Assembly (NCBI GenBank): GCA_000727475.1
Contig: KL647292.1
Span: 1,191,424-1,255,423 of the forward strand
Direction of reading: 5' to 3'
Origin: Sarcocystis neurona
Taxonomy: Eukaryota; Apicomplexa; Conoidasida; Eucoccidiorida; Sarcocystidae
Length of the DNA stretch: 64,000 nt
The stretch's first letter is position 1. Every line of letters begins with the position of its first letter. Shown here in pieces: positions 36,901-49,900 of this stretch. The notes beneath the pieces were generated by a model. That model was not told the origin of the DNA, did no database searches, and was given only the letters and a program-made list of their open reading frames with translations. The translations under genes were made by a program, and so were the position numbers.

Positions 36901-39058
36901 AGCCATTTGAAGCAGTACGGGTGAACGCCGATCGTGCGGGTTAGAGCAAGTTGGGTAGGTCCTGAGGAGGTGCAGGTAATCTGGGAAAAGGGCACCTGAA
37001 CTTGGTGCCGGCTTCGACTCAAGGGGAGCACAGTTCTTGTTACATAATCGCGAGTATGCTGTGTGACTCTGTACCCCGACAAAAGCGGATGTAATGTGTC
37101 GCTGATACACGTCTTTACCTGCCTCTAATCCGAGCTGCAGCAAGTCTATTTCTCCGTGGAAAGCGGCTGACAATACACACAGCAGCACCAGTTTAAAAGA
37201 ATGTCAGAGTCAGTGTGCCGAAATCGAGTGAATGCTCTCAAAAGTTCACGCGAGGACGGTCCGCTTAAGAATTCGTGTATACTGCAAGCGACCAAATGCG
37301 TTCGAGACGGCAGTTGCTTACGGGGCACACTGCGGGTATCTCGGTCTAAAGATGTACCGTATGTAGTGGGGAGTCCACGTGAGGTAGCACTACTTCTTAC
37401 CGTGGTGCAGTATGGACACACCACTTTGAGGATCTTTTACACTGTAGTCGACGTCGAAGGTCTGCAGCATTCTGAAAGGAGAGCAGAAGAAGTTTCTTTC
37501 TGTGCTGTGTTGCCGTGTGTGACACAGAGGCACTCATCAACGCACATGCACGTGCATGCACTTAGCAGTGGACGTACGACCACAAAGATGAAGCTCTACA
37601 CGGACAGCTGTACACTAAAGAGTGCCACGCACGTGTGTACGTGTGAAAACCTGTAAAACTGTAGCAGAAAAGTCACCAACAACTAAATAGGTAAACTAGT
37701 ACGGTCTGCAAAATGTAGGCGCAGTTTAGTCCAGATGTACGAGGGGATGATGCCATTTACGCGCAATTAGGTGTGCGTTGCAGAATCCAATTGAGCGTGT
37801 ATGCACTTCGTTGTCTGACAAGAAGGCAAACAAGTGTGATGTTTCAATTCTACGTGTTCCCTTCTGTGTGAACTTACAACGTGCTCCGTGTGCACGCGTG
37901 GGAAATATAAATATGCTGGAGTATGTGTCGATACACACAAGCCATTAGGCGTCGTATTTCACGTGACGCAAGGACCTGTCACCGTCACTGTTCAGAAAGT
38001 CACGCTGCCCTACATCCGTTTGAATGGATACGTGTCTCCTTGAGCTACCGCCAGGTGTTGTTCGCGTACCTCAGCTTGTTCATATCAGGCGTCTCCTTCA
38101 TTATTTCGTCCAGCAGCTGGTTGCACAGGCAAAAGGAGTTGAATCGTCAGCGCAGTGGCCTGCAGGTGGCTCCTTAAAACCCGCCTCTAAACTTAAGCTC
38201 GGTGAACACATTTACTGACACGGGATACGGACTCTGTTCGACACAGAACCTCACGTGCCTCTTTGCACGCCTACGTATCATGTTTTAAATAGGGGTTGTG
38301 CACGTCTCAATCGTGTAAACGTCTACGCGTGTGCTAATCATGTATGGTATCTCGTCCTGATAGGGCGACCACATTTATACATCTCGAGCCGCAACCAAGT
38401 GCTACGTGTCGTGGGCAAATGAGATCTTCAGGAGGCATACATGTGGGAGTGTCTTTGGCTCCTGCAGTTGCGCCAACATGCAAGCACCTTTTATTAATAC
38501 GTAGTGGACGCGCACATACCAGAGTATATGTATCTACACATACGTGGAAGCAGGTAGACTTGTGGGAATGTGTGTATCTGTACGTCTTGAATGCGCATCG
38601 TCTTACGAGGAAGCAGGACACCTGTATAAATGAGCGCATCGGTGGGAGGGGGACAGGCAGGCGTATGTTGGTACTGAAAAGTATTTCGACGCCTGCTTAA
38701 AATATTTGTTGCCGCCAACTAGTGTACCGGCAGATTGAAAGCCCAAACGCGCACACGACCATATCACCTTCGTCAGTACCAAAAAAAAAAGGAGCAAGAA
38801 CCTGTCGTTTTTTTCGTTAATGAAACACACGCGCCCTCATTCTTCAGCCACAGGTGGAAAGCCGGTTCAGCTGTTGCTGGAGGGACGTACTTCAAGCTGC
38901 ATCCGTTTTTTACTGTGAGTAGGGCTCCCTGCATTTCCGACGATGGCCATACTGCAGAGGCTTGCGAATTCATTTTTGTCCTTCGGCTTCGATGCAGGAG
39001 CAGAAAGCATCTTTTCCTGGAAGAAGGACTCTTCTTGCGAACTTGATTCGTGTATCAT
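33932..39058 (-). CDS. ankyrin-repeat protein (partly resolved)
   Basis: Minus-strand exons that join in phase: 39058-38891 (ATG, MIHESSSQEESFFQEKML), 38116-38070 (LLDEIMKETPDMNKL), 37471-37401 and 37166-37119. Together they give an N-terminal tail and a first repeat, SGVSILHHAAFHGEIDLLQL. A further exon, 36961-36877 (PTQLALTRTIGVHPYCFKWL), fits the phase. Then come 36023-35894, with a textbook repeat (KLGRTPLHFACAGNQRSAVC, FLLKHGANVNAQ), and the last exon 34129-33932 (ERKTPLSMATNKQVKEMLLR, TGA). At least one exon is missing on each side of 36023-35894. Ankyrin repeats bind proteins; nothing visible tells the partner. The 39058 ATG was preferred over the longer frame because that begins with GTG. 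Confidence 0.75.
34441..34755. repeat. 156-bp tandem duplication
   Basis: Two diverged copies, starting at about 34441 and 34597 (CTACGCGCCTYTCATRTMYTTACA). They share TTTCAACTTTACAATA, CCGAAMTTCTGAA and GTGTGTGAACTTGMTACGT. The repeat lies in an intron of the ankyrin gene. Confidence 0.65.
35758..35785. repeat. short perfect inverted repeat
   Basis: CTCTGGACTTT, a TTGATC spacer, then the exact reverse complement (AAAGTCCAGAG), beside a GTGTGTGTACACACAC run. It lies in an intron of the ankyrin gene. No function can be assigned. Confidence 0.6.
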
Positions 39059-39403
39059 CTTTTCACATGTACCAAGTTCAAAGGAACTACAATGCTGACA
39101 CCGTCCTTGACCTACCACGCTCACACTTATGTGTGTGGCTGTATTACCACTTTCTTGTTTGCTACCCCTGCCACCTAAGAAAACTACGAGGGACGGTCCC
39201 TCAATTCAGGACTGGCCCACAGCAGAATTACGTGGGCACGCATTCAAAGATTATACTACGTTCTTGAGTACTCCGGGTCTGGCGTGAAGGACGTAGACGC
39301 TATACACGTATACCCGTTCTCTACACTACGGCTCCGACAGGCCCCCAATAACCAGCCTTTAGGAAACGCTGCAGAAAATTTTAACCCTGTTACTCTCCCG
39401 TAG

Positions 39404-39656
39404 TTGCCGTTTCACCTACGTGGACGAACTGTTCACAGATAAGTTTCTTCTGGGTAATAGCAAGCACCCCAAAGCAGTCAGTCCTTATGTTGGTAATGTG
39501 CATCTTTTGCAGGGGAAAAGTGTACAGATATTGGAAGGCTTCAACACCTTCCGCCGCCTGCACAAGGGCTCTCTATATAGAGAGCAAGTGAAGGCTGTGC
39601 AGTTTGAAAGGCATTTAAAACCCCAGATGCCTGATTTGACCTTCGGGTTTACGTAG
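39404..39656 (+). CDS. orphan coding exon, possibly terminal
   Basis: A TCTCCCGTAG acceptor precedes 39404. The frame beginning with one base runs open to TAG at 39654 and reads FTYVDELFTDKFLLGNSKHP, GKSVQILEGFNTFRRLHKGS and QVKAVQFERHLKPQMPDLTF. The composition is that of a real soluble protein. No upstream plus-strand exon was found: the first ankyrin exon lies on the other strand just upstream, and a GTAATG inside could be an alternative donor. Unrecognised; it may belong to a gene continuing to 39970 (acceptor CCTCCAG, donor GTAAGC at 40039) or beyond. Confidence 0.4.
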
Positions 39657-42600
39657 CTGACAGAATAGAGTTTTCTAGCGTAGATGCTGCCACTGAAAGA
39701 CCGGCAACGAGGGCGACAAAAATAACCGCAGATCTCCCAGCAGCATCCACTCACTTGCACTACTTTTACACTTCAGCACACAGCGGATATTCACGAGAAC
39801 GGGGGTACACTGTGACCCGTGGAATATTTGTTCGTGCTTCGCTGCGACGCGAAGTGCTACCGCGTATGCTTAACAGGTAGTTAGCTATTCCTTCGCGGGG
39901 GTTATATTCACGAAGTAATTCCAGCTTCTGTCCGCCACAAGCGTTGTTCCTTAGCGTGTATTCCTCCAGCTGGCTAATGAGCTGGCAGCACTGGTCGCAT
40001 CCGCGAGTGATTTTACGGAAAGAGGATAGTCAAACGGTAAGCCACTCTATCTCCCTATATTCTGCTGAGTGCTTGTTCTGTTCCCGTGTGCAAACGAGTG
40101 TCCACTAGGTCGACGCGCTCTCCTTTTATGTACACACGACTCAGAACGCTATCGGCCTGCTTCTCGCTTCAAGAGGAGGACACAAAACAACGCACTCAAC
40201 TGCTCGTGATGCTATCTTCTCGTTGCCGCTGCTGCTGGTGGTACGGGTGCTGCTGTAGCGTGCGCTCGTGCTGGTTCTGTTCTGTCTTTTTTGCTGCTGT
40301 CGTCGCTGTTGCTGTTACTGCTGCTGACAGTGGTAATGGTGTTGTTTTTGTTGTTACTGCGTTTTTCACTTCGGCTGGCACGTCGGCTGAAGAGGAAAGC
40401 ATGTGGACGACTCTCCACGAAAGAACTGCAAGGCCGCGCACAAGGGGAAAGGTGCATATGCTTTGTGACACTTTTTCGTTGGGCATGCGCCGTTACTGTT
40501 TGATAAGCAGCCCCGTCAGGGCAGGCGGCGAGGGGCGGCAGCGGCCGCTGAACCACTTCTTCGACTGCGCAAATCTCTTAACAGCCTTACTGAATTTGTC
40601 TTGAGATAGTTTTGAAAGGCGGGCTTCAGCCATGACACGGCATGACACATAGCAAAGTTTACTAGTGGAAAATGTTATTTACGAATGTGGCGAAGGCGAC
40701 TCTATCCCACTCATGCACACGGCATTACAGCGTTGGAATTTTAGTAGAACTTTCACTGCTCCTTGGGGTTGTCGACTGCTGCATCGCCTTAAACACCCTC
40801 ATCAGCGTCAGTTGTGCTTCTAGTGTCTGTACTTCCGGAACTTCGTGAAACAGCAGTCATCCGCTTGCTCCTCGGAAAGGAACATATTACCAGCAGTAGT
40901 GCACCAGCGGAAGCGTTCGTCATGTTGATAGGTGCTGTTTATGGCTAACGAGGTCAATCTACGACTGCCAGTATCATCAGCGTGGTGTCCTGTTTCACAC
41001 GGGACCCTTACTGTGCGAAGTGAAAGGTTGAACGGTTGTACTCAACTCGTACCCTCCACGTACCTGTCGTGCTTTTTCGCGGAAAATCGCAGTCAAAAGG
41101 AACTTGACACAGAGAAAGAACTTACGCAGCTCGTGCACAGAACTACACTGCCAGAATGGTCCCAAGGTGTGGTCCAGGGTTTGATTTATGACGACGACTA
41201 AATAGTAAACTTTTTCAATGAAAAAGCAATTCACAGGTCCAGACGTTTGCCCAGGAGAATCACTGAACGTCGTACGGTCGTTTGCAAGAAACATAACTCT
41301 TTCGGGCAGATTGCCACTCTCGATCAGTACCACGGTTTTCACAACACGGGCCAGCATCCCGGTTGGTCGTTAACTACGTTGAATTTGTGAATGCACTGAA
41401 GAGCAGAAGTGGGGGCCGGACTTACACATTGTCTGCGCAAGAAGAAAAAGTGTCTTTCGCAGGCTCAGAAAGAGTGCCACGAAAAAGATGCTCAAAGAAG
41501 ATGTATTTGCACGATTCTTTCGATTGGAATAAACAATGCAGCTCAAGCGGAAGTCTCCCGGTCCGGCAACAATGGCCAACACTGTTTTTCGTTGTGTGTT
41601 GCACCAAATTCAGTAGCAATGCCTGGACTCCTCCTAAGCAAAAATTCTCGGTTTTCTTTCCTCTGTATACTGTCGTGAGACCAATTCCATAAGTTCTTCA
41701 GAAAAAGTTCGTCACCAACAGGGTTGTTTCAGAATATGTACGTGCGGATCCCACACCGCAGACATTGGACCCTATACGAGTGTTGCGCCGACAGTGTAGG
41801 AGAAACCTCAGAGAAGCAGAACGTCCATGATTGCTCAATGCGTTCGTTCGCAGGGAACAGCCGTGCCATGATCACGCTGATAGAGATTTAAAAAGATGCT
41901 CTGCAATTTCGCACCGCGCAAACGGTTGCAAGCGCATACGTTGACACATATCCGCGCGAGATTGTAGCCTCGTCAGCACCGGCCACTTAAAACAGTTTAT
42001 GCACCTGTTCTATGCGCAGAGCGGCGTCGTTGAGAAACTAACGTAGCTCTGGTCAACATTTGGCGGAATTCAGAATTGACGCACCTACACTAAGAATGCA
42101 CTTGCGGATGGCCACATCGGGGGCCTGAGGGGTGCTAAGTTGTTTACTTTACCGACAGCTCCACCAGCAAGGGTGTTCACCAGTGCGATCATCCTGCGGA
42201 TTCTGATCTAGTCGACTCTCACACCCGGTGTGTGCCCTGCCTTGAGCTGGCCACTCGTACGCACGTGTGCGTACAAGCGCACGCAAACTTGCGTGCCCAC
42301 ATACGCACGCGTACCGACGAAACAAAAGAACTCAAGTGGCTCTCACGCGCCATACGTGTACGGGCATGAACACGAGGCAAAAACCTTGCAGAGGTAAAAT
42401 TGGACGCAGACCGACGTTGCCTGTTTCGACGTCACCATTATGGCCGCTCGCGTGTTCCCCGCTGCAGCCCATCCAGTATTGCATGTCAATTTGGACCTTT
42501 TTTGTGTGTAAGCTCAGCTTCCGGGAGTGTAGCCGACGCGCGGGGATTTCTGCTGACAAGCAAACTGAAAGCTTCCATAACTCCTACGTCGTACGCATCG

Positions 42601-42905
42601 CCCGTGTGCTTCACTTCTTATTCCTGGACCTCCGGTGACTGAGGCCCATATTGCTTTTAATCCGCCTCTTTCTCCGTCATCTGAGGCAGTCTGCGTTCCC
42701 CCCCTTCTCTACGGAAAGTGATTATAGCCACAACGTTGCTGCATGGTGAAGACGACGTGCTTACAGCGCTTGCTCATTGGTCGCCGCGACCTGCACACAC
42801 GGGTAGCATTTGGTAGTGCACCAAGAGTCGATAGTGCCTAAAGCGTTGTCACCTGCATGAGCTGTTGTAGAGCTAAGCCTTCTCCTGCAGCTGCAGCAAG
42901 AAAGG
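39657..42905. other. no resolved gene; CTG repeats and an EF-hand-like fragment
   Basis: Holds a CTG/GCTGTT-rich block (40215-40375), a possible C-terminal frame ending at 41201 (LVHRTTLPEWSQGVVQGLIY), an EF-hand-like peptide at 41366-41401 and an exon-like segment at about 42393-42511 with a GTAAGC donor. None could be joined to another in phase. Confidence 0.4.
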
Positions 42906-43961
42906 TCAAGAACATGAAGTGTGGCCACCGTCAAGCAGAATATCTCTTCCTGCCCTACCGGCCTCTTGAAAAGCTCGGGTATCACCTGATGTCGAGTGAT
43001 GGGAATCAGTGCGTTGTCCTTTCGTGTCGAACTTCATGTGTTGGGAAAGGTGACACTTAACGAGAGGCACTATATATAGAGCGTGTCGTACGGAAGCATG
43101 CCATGTCCTCCGCGTGCGCTCGTGTACACGCATGTACGCGTACCACACAGATGTACGCTTGAAATCAGTGAGCAGCAGTCAGTGGCGGATGATATACGCA
43201 CCGCGCTCAATTTCCCACAGGTCACTCAACATCCGCTTCAGCGCTCGTTTCTGTTCAAATTGTCTTCGATTATCGATGTCGCTGCCAGCGTCCTCCGCGA
43301 TGCGAATATTCCTGGAATTTATTAATAGTGAAACTGTCAAAGTGATTAACTCTGCTGCGTAGTCGAGACTCTCCTGTAGCTGTCGTCAAAGTCACACGGA
43401 GTGATTAGCTCTATAGAGCCAGACTACAGCCTTATCTCCAGTAGTATGCATAGAACGTACTGCTGCTCGAGTTTGAGAAGTCACGTTCCAGCAGAATTGC
43501 TAGCACAGCGCAAAACACCTGGCCGTAGCAACGATTTCAGCTGTGCTCACAACAATAGGCTGGGGCGGAAATTTCCACATGTCTGTTTGACGCAAAAGTG
43601 GTATCACTGCGCTGTTCATACACCTTTCCCAACTTAGATACAAAGCTGTCCAACCACCACTCAAATCCGACCCAAGTCTTAAGGCACCGATAATGTTGCG
43701 CAAACATACACAGGAATGTCCAGCCCTGTGATACGAACCGCAGTTGAAATGTGAATCGACTTTATCTGCACTGGTGCCGTGCACTGCTGTTTTCCGCGTG
43801 GGAACTGGCTGTAGTTTGAAAGCAGCGATAACGAACGTGGATGCCCAGGAGAGTCAAGTGTTTCTCTTAAGAGCAACTTACATAACCGGCTTCGTTCCAA
43901 AGACTCCAGCTTCTCCTGCTGACACGCTGCTGCGTAGTGCATCAGTTTCACCTGCTGAGGA
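42906..43961 (-). CDS. 3' part of an unrecognised helical protein (four exons)
   Basis: Four minus-strand exons join in phase with normal splice sites: 43961-43882, 43582-43519, 43311-43202 and 42985-42906 (TGA). The spliced product reads QVKLMHYAAACQQEKLESLE, then YMWKFPPQPIVVSTAEIVAT, then NIRIAEDAGSDIDNRRQFEQ, KRALKRMLSDLWEIER, and ends DTRAFQEAGRAGRDILLDGG. It is rich in charged helix and ends in a Gly/Arg-containing tail. I do not recognise the family. The 5' end lies above 43961, and the first exon shown begins with one base of a split codon. A TGG...TTC frame at 44183-44009 would fit in phase but would need a 47-nt intron. Confidence 0.6.
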
Positions 43962-46900
43962 CTGGTTTGAAACAGAAGTTTTACGAAGACAACGCTAGAA
44001 CAAAGAGTACCCAGTGAAAAGGAGAGAACTCCACACCAGGAGAGTAATGTCTGCTTTAAAAGCTTCATCGTTCTGTAGAACCCCGTACAACCGTGAAACG
44101 CTCGGCAGCTGTATATAGATCAGACCCTTTTCTTTTGTCCAAAAGAGAAAGGGGCAGTGGAGTGTACAGACAGTTGAGTCCACACAGTTGAGTCCGTACT
44201 GGCGTCTCCTGCACTCTCCACCATTCTATCGCTTGAGTTTCCGCAACCCTTGCTGCGCCTTCCTCCTCCTTTCATCTCTTCCAGGACATATCACAGCACT
44301 GCAACTTGACGCAGCATGTATTGAACTGAGTAAAACTTTTTCGCCGTTGGTGCACGACTGAAAGAGTCTTGAGATTATGATTGTTGAAGTTAGTAGGATG
44401 AACGTGGGCGCGTGTAGTGTAGTGTTGAACTTATTGTTGCGGAAAGCTACGTATGCGGCGACAACGAATTATATCTGTTGTTCAGAGGCCGAAGCCGCTT
44501 ACGGCCCGAGATACCCTGCGACAACGGTCAAATGACTTTGGAAGCTACAGTGTCGAGAGTACAGTTTGAGGCGCTAGGGGGGGGAGTCTGAAGACTCAAC
44601 GGCGAAATAGTCGCGTTTTGTTCTTCGGGAATAAAATTTTGCCACGGTTGTGGAGTGCGTTTTCTGCTGCCCGAGGAATCACTCTTAGTCCGTAATGGCC
44701 AAAGAACAAGAGTAGACGCCACCCTGCGTGATTGCGCCTGACAATCGCGCTGGAACAGCACGGATGAACACGTTGCGACGATCACCTAGTACGTTGCGTG
44801 CACTGTCGTCCACATAGATCGGAGAGATCTCTTCTAAGACTGGAGATTTCTAGCAGTGACTTCTATGCAGCACCCACTTGAAGGTGGGCAGAGGTCTTGG
44901 TGGGAAACGCGGTGGAGATTTCCTCTGTGTCAATGCACAAGACGCGCGCGTTACAACACGCCCCTATGTTCCTGTGGGAGACGTACAGGAACAGAGGAAT
45001 TCACAGCGAAGCTGCAGTCACAGAGCAGTCCCTAATTGATTGGTCTTGTCCAAAGCTTACGGCGAAACGGTGGCCGCAAGCGCATACTGTATGTTCCCCT
45101 GTGGTCAGCAAAACTACGTACGTGTTGCTGCGGACTGGATTGTTATCAGTGTAGCTGAGATTTCGATGCCGTGCTGGGTACCGGGAATTGGTTCGGGCGC
45201 GAAATGTAAGCGGGAAGGAAAGGGCAAAACTATTTTCAGTCGATAGAGTCTTCACAATTTTCAGCCGGCGTACGGTCTCACTCGAACGACACAGTAAATT
45301 TCGTAACAACAACACATTGTCTTGAGTCTTCGGTAAAACGAGCAGAGCACTCAGGCACTGAGGCAACCGCCTTTTAACTCGTCCAATTTCGCAGAGGAGC
45401 ACTGCACCGTTAGTTCGCCTTTGTAGCAATTAGAAGCCTAGGCAGTTAGCGGTATGGGTGTACCTTCCAGCATGGACGTAGTTGAGCACTGTAGAGGGCC
45501 CTTACCACCCGATATCCTGAAACCGTTAATACGTGTTACGAGCTGGTTTCTCTCCGCGCTGAAACTTTTTCGGAGCTAGCGGCTTTGTAGTCACGCAACT
45601 GTGATTGACGTCATTTGATGACGAATCTGATGACAATACACACAGGTGAGCTTGGCGACCTTGATGCATCTTGTGACTACAGTCAGATCACTGACGTGGT
45701 CTCCATCTTTCTGTTGGTCCTTCGTTAGCACTTACGTGTTTTTGCGGATGTGTATGGGCTGGTTTGGGTTGACAAATTTACCTGCGTGTCTCAGGACACC
45801 TGTACACCTCATCTAAGGAAAGCTGTGCAACAGACGGGGACGCGCATGCGTATTCTGCTTATCCGCTTGGACAGCCACGCCTGCACTGACGAATACGCAA
45901 CGTCAAAATGCGTACGTTTAATACATCTGTTTAGACTTTTGAACAAGTACGCTCAGCCTACAAACGTGCGTGCTGCAAGGTCATGTTAAGCTCGTGTGAC
46001 ACCTCGCGTCGTTCCGGGGACGAAGTCCTATGAGTTAAGGTGATTTGCTTTTCTACAAGCGAGCAGTTCTAGGTTTCCGTGCGCTCGGCTACCACCGCCG
46101 AATGAGGTGCACCTGCATAAAGGCAACAGCCCTGAAGGTGAAACATGGACATTCTGCAAGAGTGTTGTTGCTTAGAACAAGGATCCAGGCGCTCCAGTAT
46201 AATGTGGCTAAATAAGCATCTACCACCTACAGGTAACACATAGCACATATTTGAGCCTTTACTGGCGGCCATTTGAACACACCCCACGAGCAGAAGTGCC
46301 CCTGTGGAGCCCACCCCGTAATGGCGAGCATATTAATACATGCAGTCTTGTACGCTAAGGGCTGGGAGGAAGGTCCTACAGGTCTACCGTTGTGGGGTGT
46401 ACAGACACCGTAACGCTAACTGCACCGGAGTGTCCAGATAACAACTTTTCAAAATTCCCTCGTTAGTCGAGGAATAGCATTCGTTCCTGTGTTTTAGATG
46501 CGCTTAAGCAACAAACACTCACACCGCGTGTTTACCATCTGCAGTTAAAATAGAGGTTTGGGCAGTTTAGTTTACTGGTTCTTGGATTCGTTGTGACCAC
46601 CGCCGTGAAGCGCCTTTATTCACTAATGTCCTTCAGCATTCTGTCACCTCCAGGATCATACGTTCATACACCTGCTGCTGTTCAACTTGATAAAGCAGTC
46701 CACAAGCTGCAGAATTTTGCGTTCTGCACTATAGTTCTCTGCTGCAGGATACTCCCCCACACGTCTTGGTCCAGTCCATTTATTCTTTCCTATTGGGAGA
46801 CACGTATTCTGTTAACGCTGGAGCGTTTCTCTAGTTCCCGTCCTTTGTGCTTAAATTTTTTTGGATGCTCAACGGGCCATTCCTGTGGCGGCGGCGAGCT

Positions 46901-46966
46901 GTGTAAATGTTGGCGGTAATCTAGCCGCCTCATACGGACATATTCCACCTTCCGTACTCACATGCG
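43962..46966. other. stretch with no resolved gene
   Basis: It should contain the 5' exons of the 42906-43961 gene and the upstream region of the FNPA-like gene. Minus-strand exon-like segments are visible near 45410-45285 (LLCEIGRVKRRLPQCLSALL, donor GTGAGA) and 44745-44600 (HAGWRLLLFFGHYGLRVIPR, ending in a stop), but their phases do not join each other or the downstream exons. Confidence 0.4.
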
Positions 46967-49900
46967 ATGAGTGTTTTGACTTTTGCCGTAGTAGTCTTCT
47001 GGTTCACCACTTTTCCGAGTGGCCGAACTCAGAATGCAGGATACAACTTAGGCCCGCTTCAGCAGCTCACGCAGTTCCGCCGGCATCATCGGAGAACTAT
47101 GGACGGAAGACTTTGTGCAGCAGCTTTCGTACAGGATGACCAAGCCTACACAGACTGCACCACAGCGAAAGCGCCGGACGGAACACAGGGTAATGGGGTT
47201 TGCCGCATGCAAGCATACGCAACTGAAGAAAACGTACTGGCAACATTAACGCTCACAACAATTTTAGGGGTTGAGTGGTGCTATGTGGAAGTTCAACTTT
47301 TTGGGATGGGGGGAGGCACATCAGACTGGGGCTTCTGTTTGCCTCCAGTCGACTACGGTGGGTGCAGTTCATAGCTACACATACGCAGACACACGTGCAG
47401 ATGTGAAGCACAACTGAGGCTGGGTCAGCGTACGCGTACACGCGCACGTATGGATAAAGAAAAAGGCAAAAATTTGTGGCTATGGGGCAACTGGAGCACT
47501 TCGACTAACGAAAAATACTGTGTGGCTGATTCTCTCAGACAGAGTGCGACTAAAGGCGCGCGAGGCCTTCGACATGAAAGCCGGGGAAGCTGAAAAAATG
47601 GTATGCGTTCCACGTCTGCACTCGCGGTTCGTACTACGCTGAAGTGTGCACTGTACTTCCTCAGCAGCTACACCCGCAAAAAGATGAATTTTACAAAGCT
47701 TAGCCTGACGCGACACTGGCTTTTTTTACTCCCAGCTTTCCGTGTATACACATCAAGACACTCCACTAATGCGCACCGACACAACAGCCATTGTACCTAT
47801 CTTTGCATGTCTATGTACGCACACAAATATATATACACTGTGAGCAGATTGCGAGACTGGATGGAAGCATTGCGCTTGTGGACCAAGTGCTGCGAAGGTA
47901 ACTGCATTTCAAAGGTGAGGAAGGTGCGTCAAATTGGAGGGCACCCTGAGATTCTCCAGGCACGCAATTACATGCGGGGTTCGCCATGACACAGTGGGGA
48001 AACAGGTCGGGAACCGTTATGTACGACTACATTTCTTCGCAGTCCTTGCTTTACTTCCACACGGAACAGATTGACCTCCTCAATAAAGTCATCCTGCAAG
48101 CGGGTACCTGTCTCAAAAAGACAGAACAGATCTCGGCTTCGGCGGGCAAATTGAGAAAAGAAGTGCAAGTGCTTCGTCAAGCAGTGGACGCAGAGCGGCG
48201 CCATGCGTTAACGGAAGCGGAAAACTGCGCCCTCGTGGTCGGGTAAAAGCAACACTTTTTTGATTTGTGTGCACAACTTTTTGCGCTGAGCGCAACGCAT
48301 GTGACCACGCTTACGCAGATGCGCTTTCCCAACCACCTGTACGCTGGTGCATATATCATTCTTCCACAACTTCAGCCTTACCCTTGTAACTCTCCCTTCT
48401 ACTTTCTTGCATATGTGGATTCAGACTCGTTTTGTACTACCTGTATGGTGCTGCGTACTCTGCTGTATAACTGCGCGTAAAATTCCCATTTTACTACATA
48501 AACCCGCACCCCCGCGTTGCACTTCTCTCTCTCTCTCTCACCCCCACACACACACACACAAACAAAGCACGTGCACAAAAGCAGACGGATGTACACTTAA
48601 ATTCAGCCAAACCCTGTTAGGCATACATACAAACAGGCATACAGTAACACACAAGCATACGTATGCAAACAGACGAATACATACATTCATACATCCACAC
48701 ATACATGCATCCACACACACATGCATCCACGCATATATACATACACACATACATGCATACATACATACATACACACATACATACACGCACACCACAGATA
48801 CACACAGACACATATATATATACATATATTCATGTATATATACATATGCACACACGTAAGTACGTAACATGCGAGCGCAGACACGTACATACACACGCGG
48901 GGGCATACGATGTCCCTTTGTCTGCTGTGGGTTACTTTCCTCATAAACAGGTATGAAGAAGAAGCACTCCCCGACGGCGTTCGCGGCTTGTACTACAGCA
49001 ACGCCGTTTTCGCTGGGCCGCCACGACTTACTAGAATCGACAGGACCATTGACTTTTTTTTTGCTGGAGAAGGGCCTGCCGAAGGCCTACATTCCCACGA
49101 GTATTCTATCCGTACGTCCGTGCTTCACAACCCCAAATATCTGCGGAATCATAGTATGATTGTACGGACATTTATTACAGCGTTCCTACTCTTCCTGCTA
49201 CTATTCATACAGTTCCGAACCTCACTAGCGCTACGACTGCTGAAACTATGTTTCATTTAGTGCTACTTTCCTACTAGGCATCACAGAACTCCTGCTTCGA
49301 CCAAACCTATCAGTACTACAGCTTGTCAAGTGCTTACTGTTACCCCACTCTTACGACAAAAACTACTACTGTCACCACTACTACTACTACCACCACCAAT
49401 AATACTACCTGTACTGCTATCACTACTAATACAATCACGACTACTGCAAGTAGTAGAAGCAGTACCAAAAGTACTTCACGACCCAGTTTCTTGTGAGGCA
49501 CAGCACGGTTTGGGTTGCACCGTCCTTCTGCTCAAGCAGGACCGTGTTGAAGGCTTCACCCGTCGTAGGAAAACTGGGATGACCACATTTACTACAATCA
49601 TTGGTAGTATTCCTACTATTATTATAAAGCCAGTATCACCATCAATACCACTGCCTGTCCTGCCTTCCCCTTTCCAGCCGTTATATACCGTAATACTGCA
49701 GAAAGACGTCAGTATTGGTCGCTCTTGTAAGAGCTGCAATATGCCTACGCATACGAGATTTTCTTTCGTGAACACTTCTCAGAAATCAGTCTGTCACCTG
49801 CTACCGTCCGTTTATTTTACTCTGGCAAAAAGTGCACAGAGTGACGGCGTTGCCGGAGTTTGTAAATCAAGTGTGTTACGCATAATCCTATGGTTTCCTT

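Noticed and set aside
47960..48005. A small exon (CCAG acceptor, GTCGGG donor) considered for the FNPA-like gene
   Set aside because: It would require a 37-nt intron before 48043. Joining 47897 directly to 48006 keeps phase and gives a more natural coiled-coil sequence.
48347..48956. Four overlapping long frames (His/Thr/Tyr or Cys/Val rich)
   Set aside because: Microsatellite within an FNPA-like intron; the exons on either side join without it.
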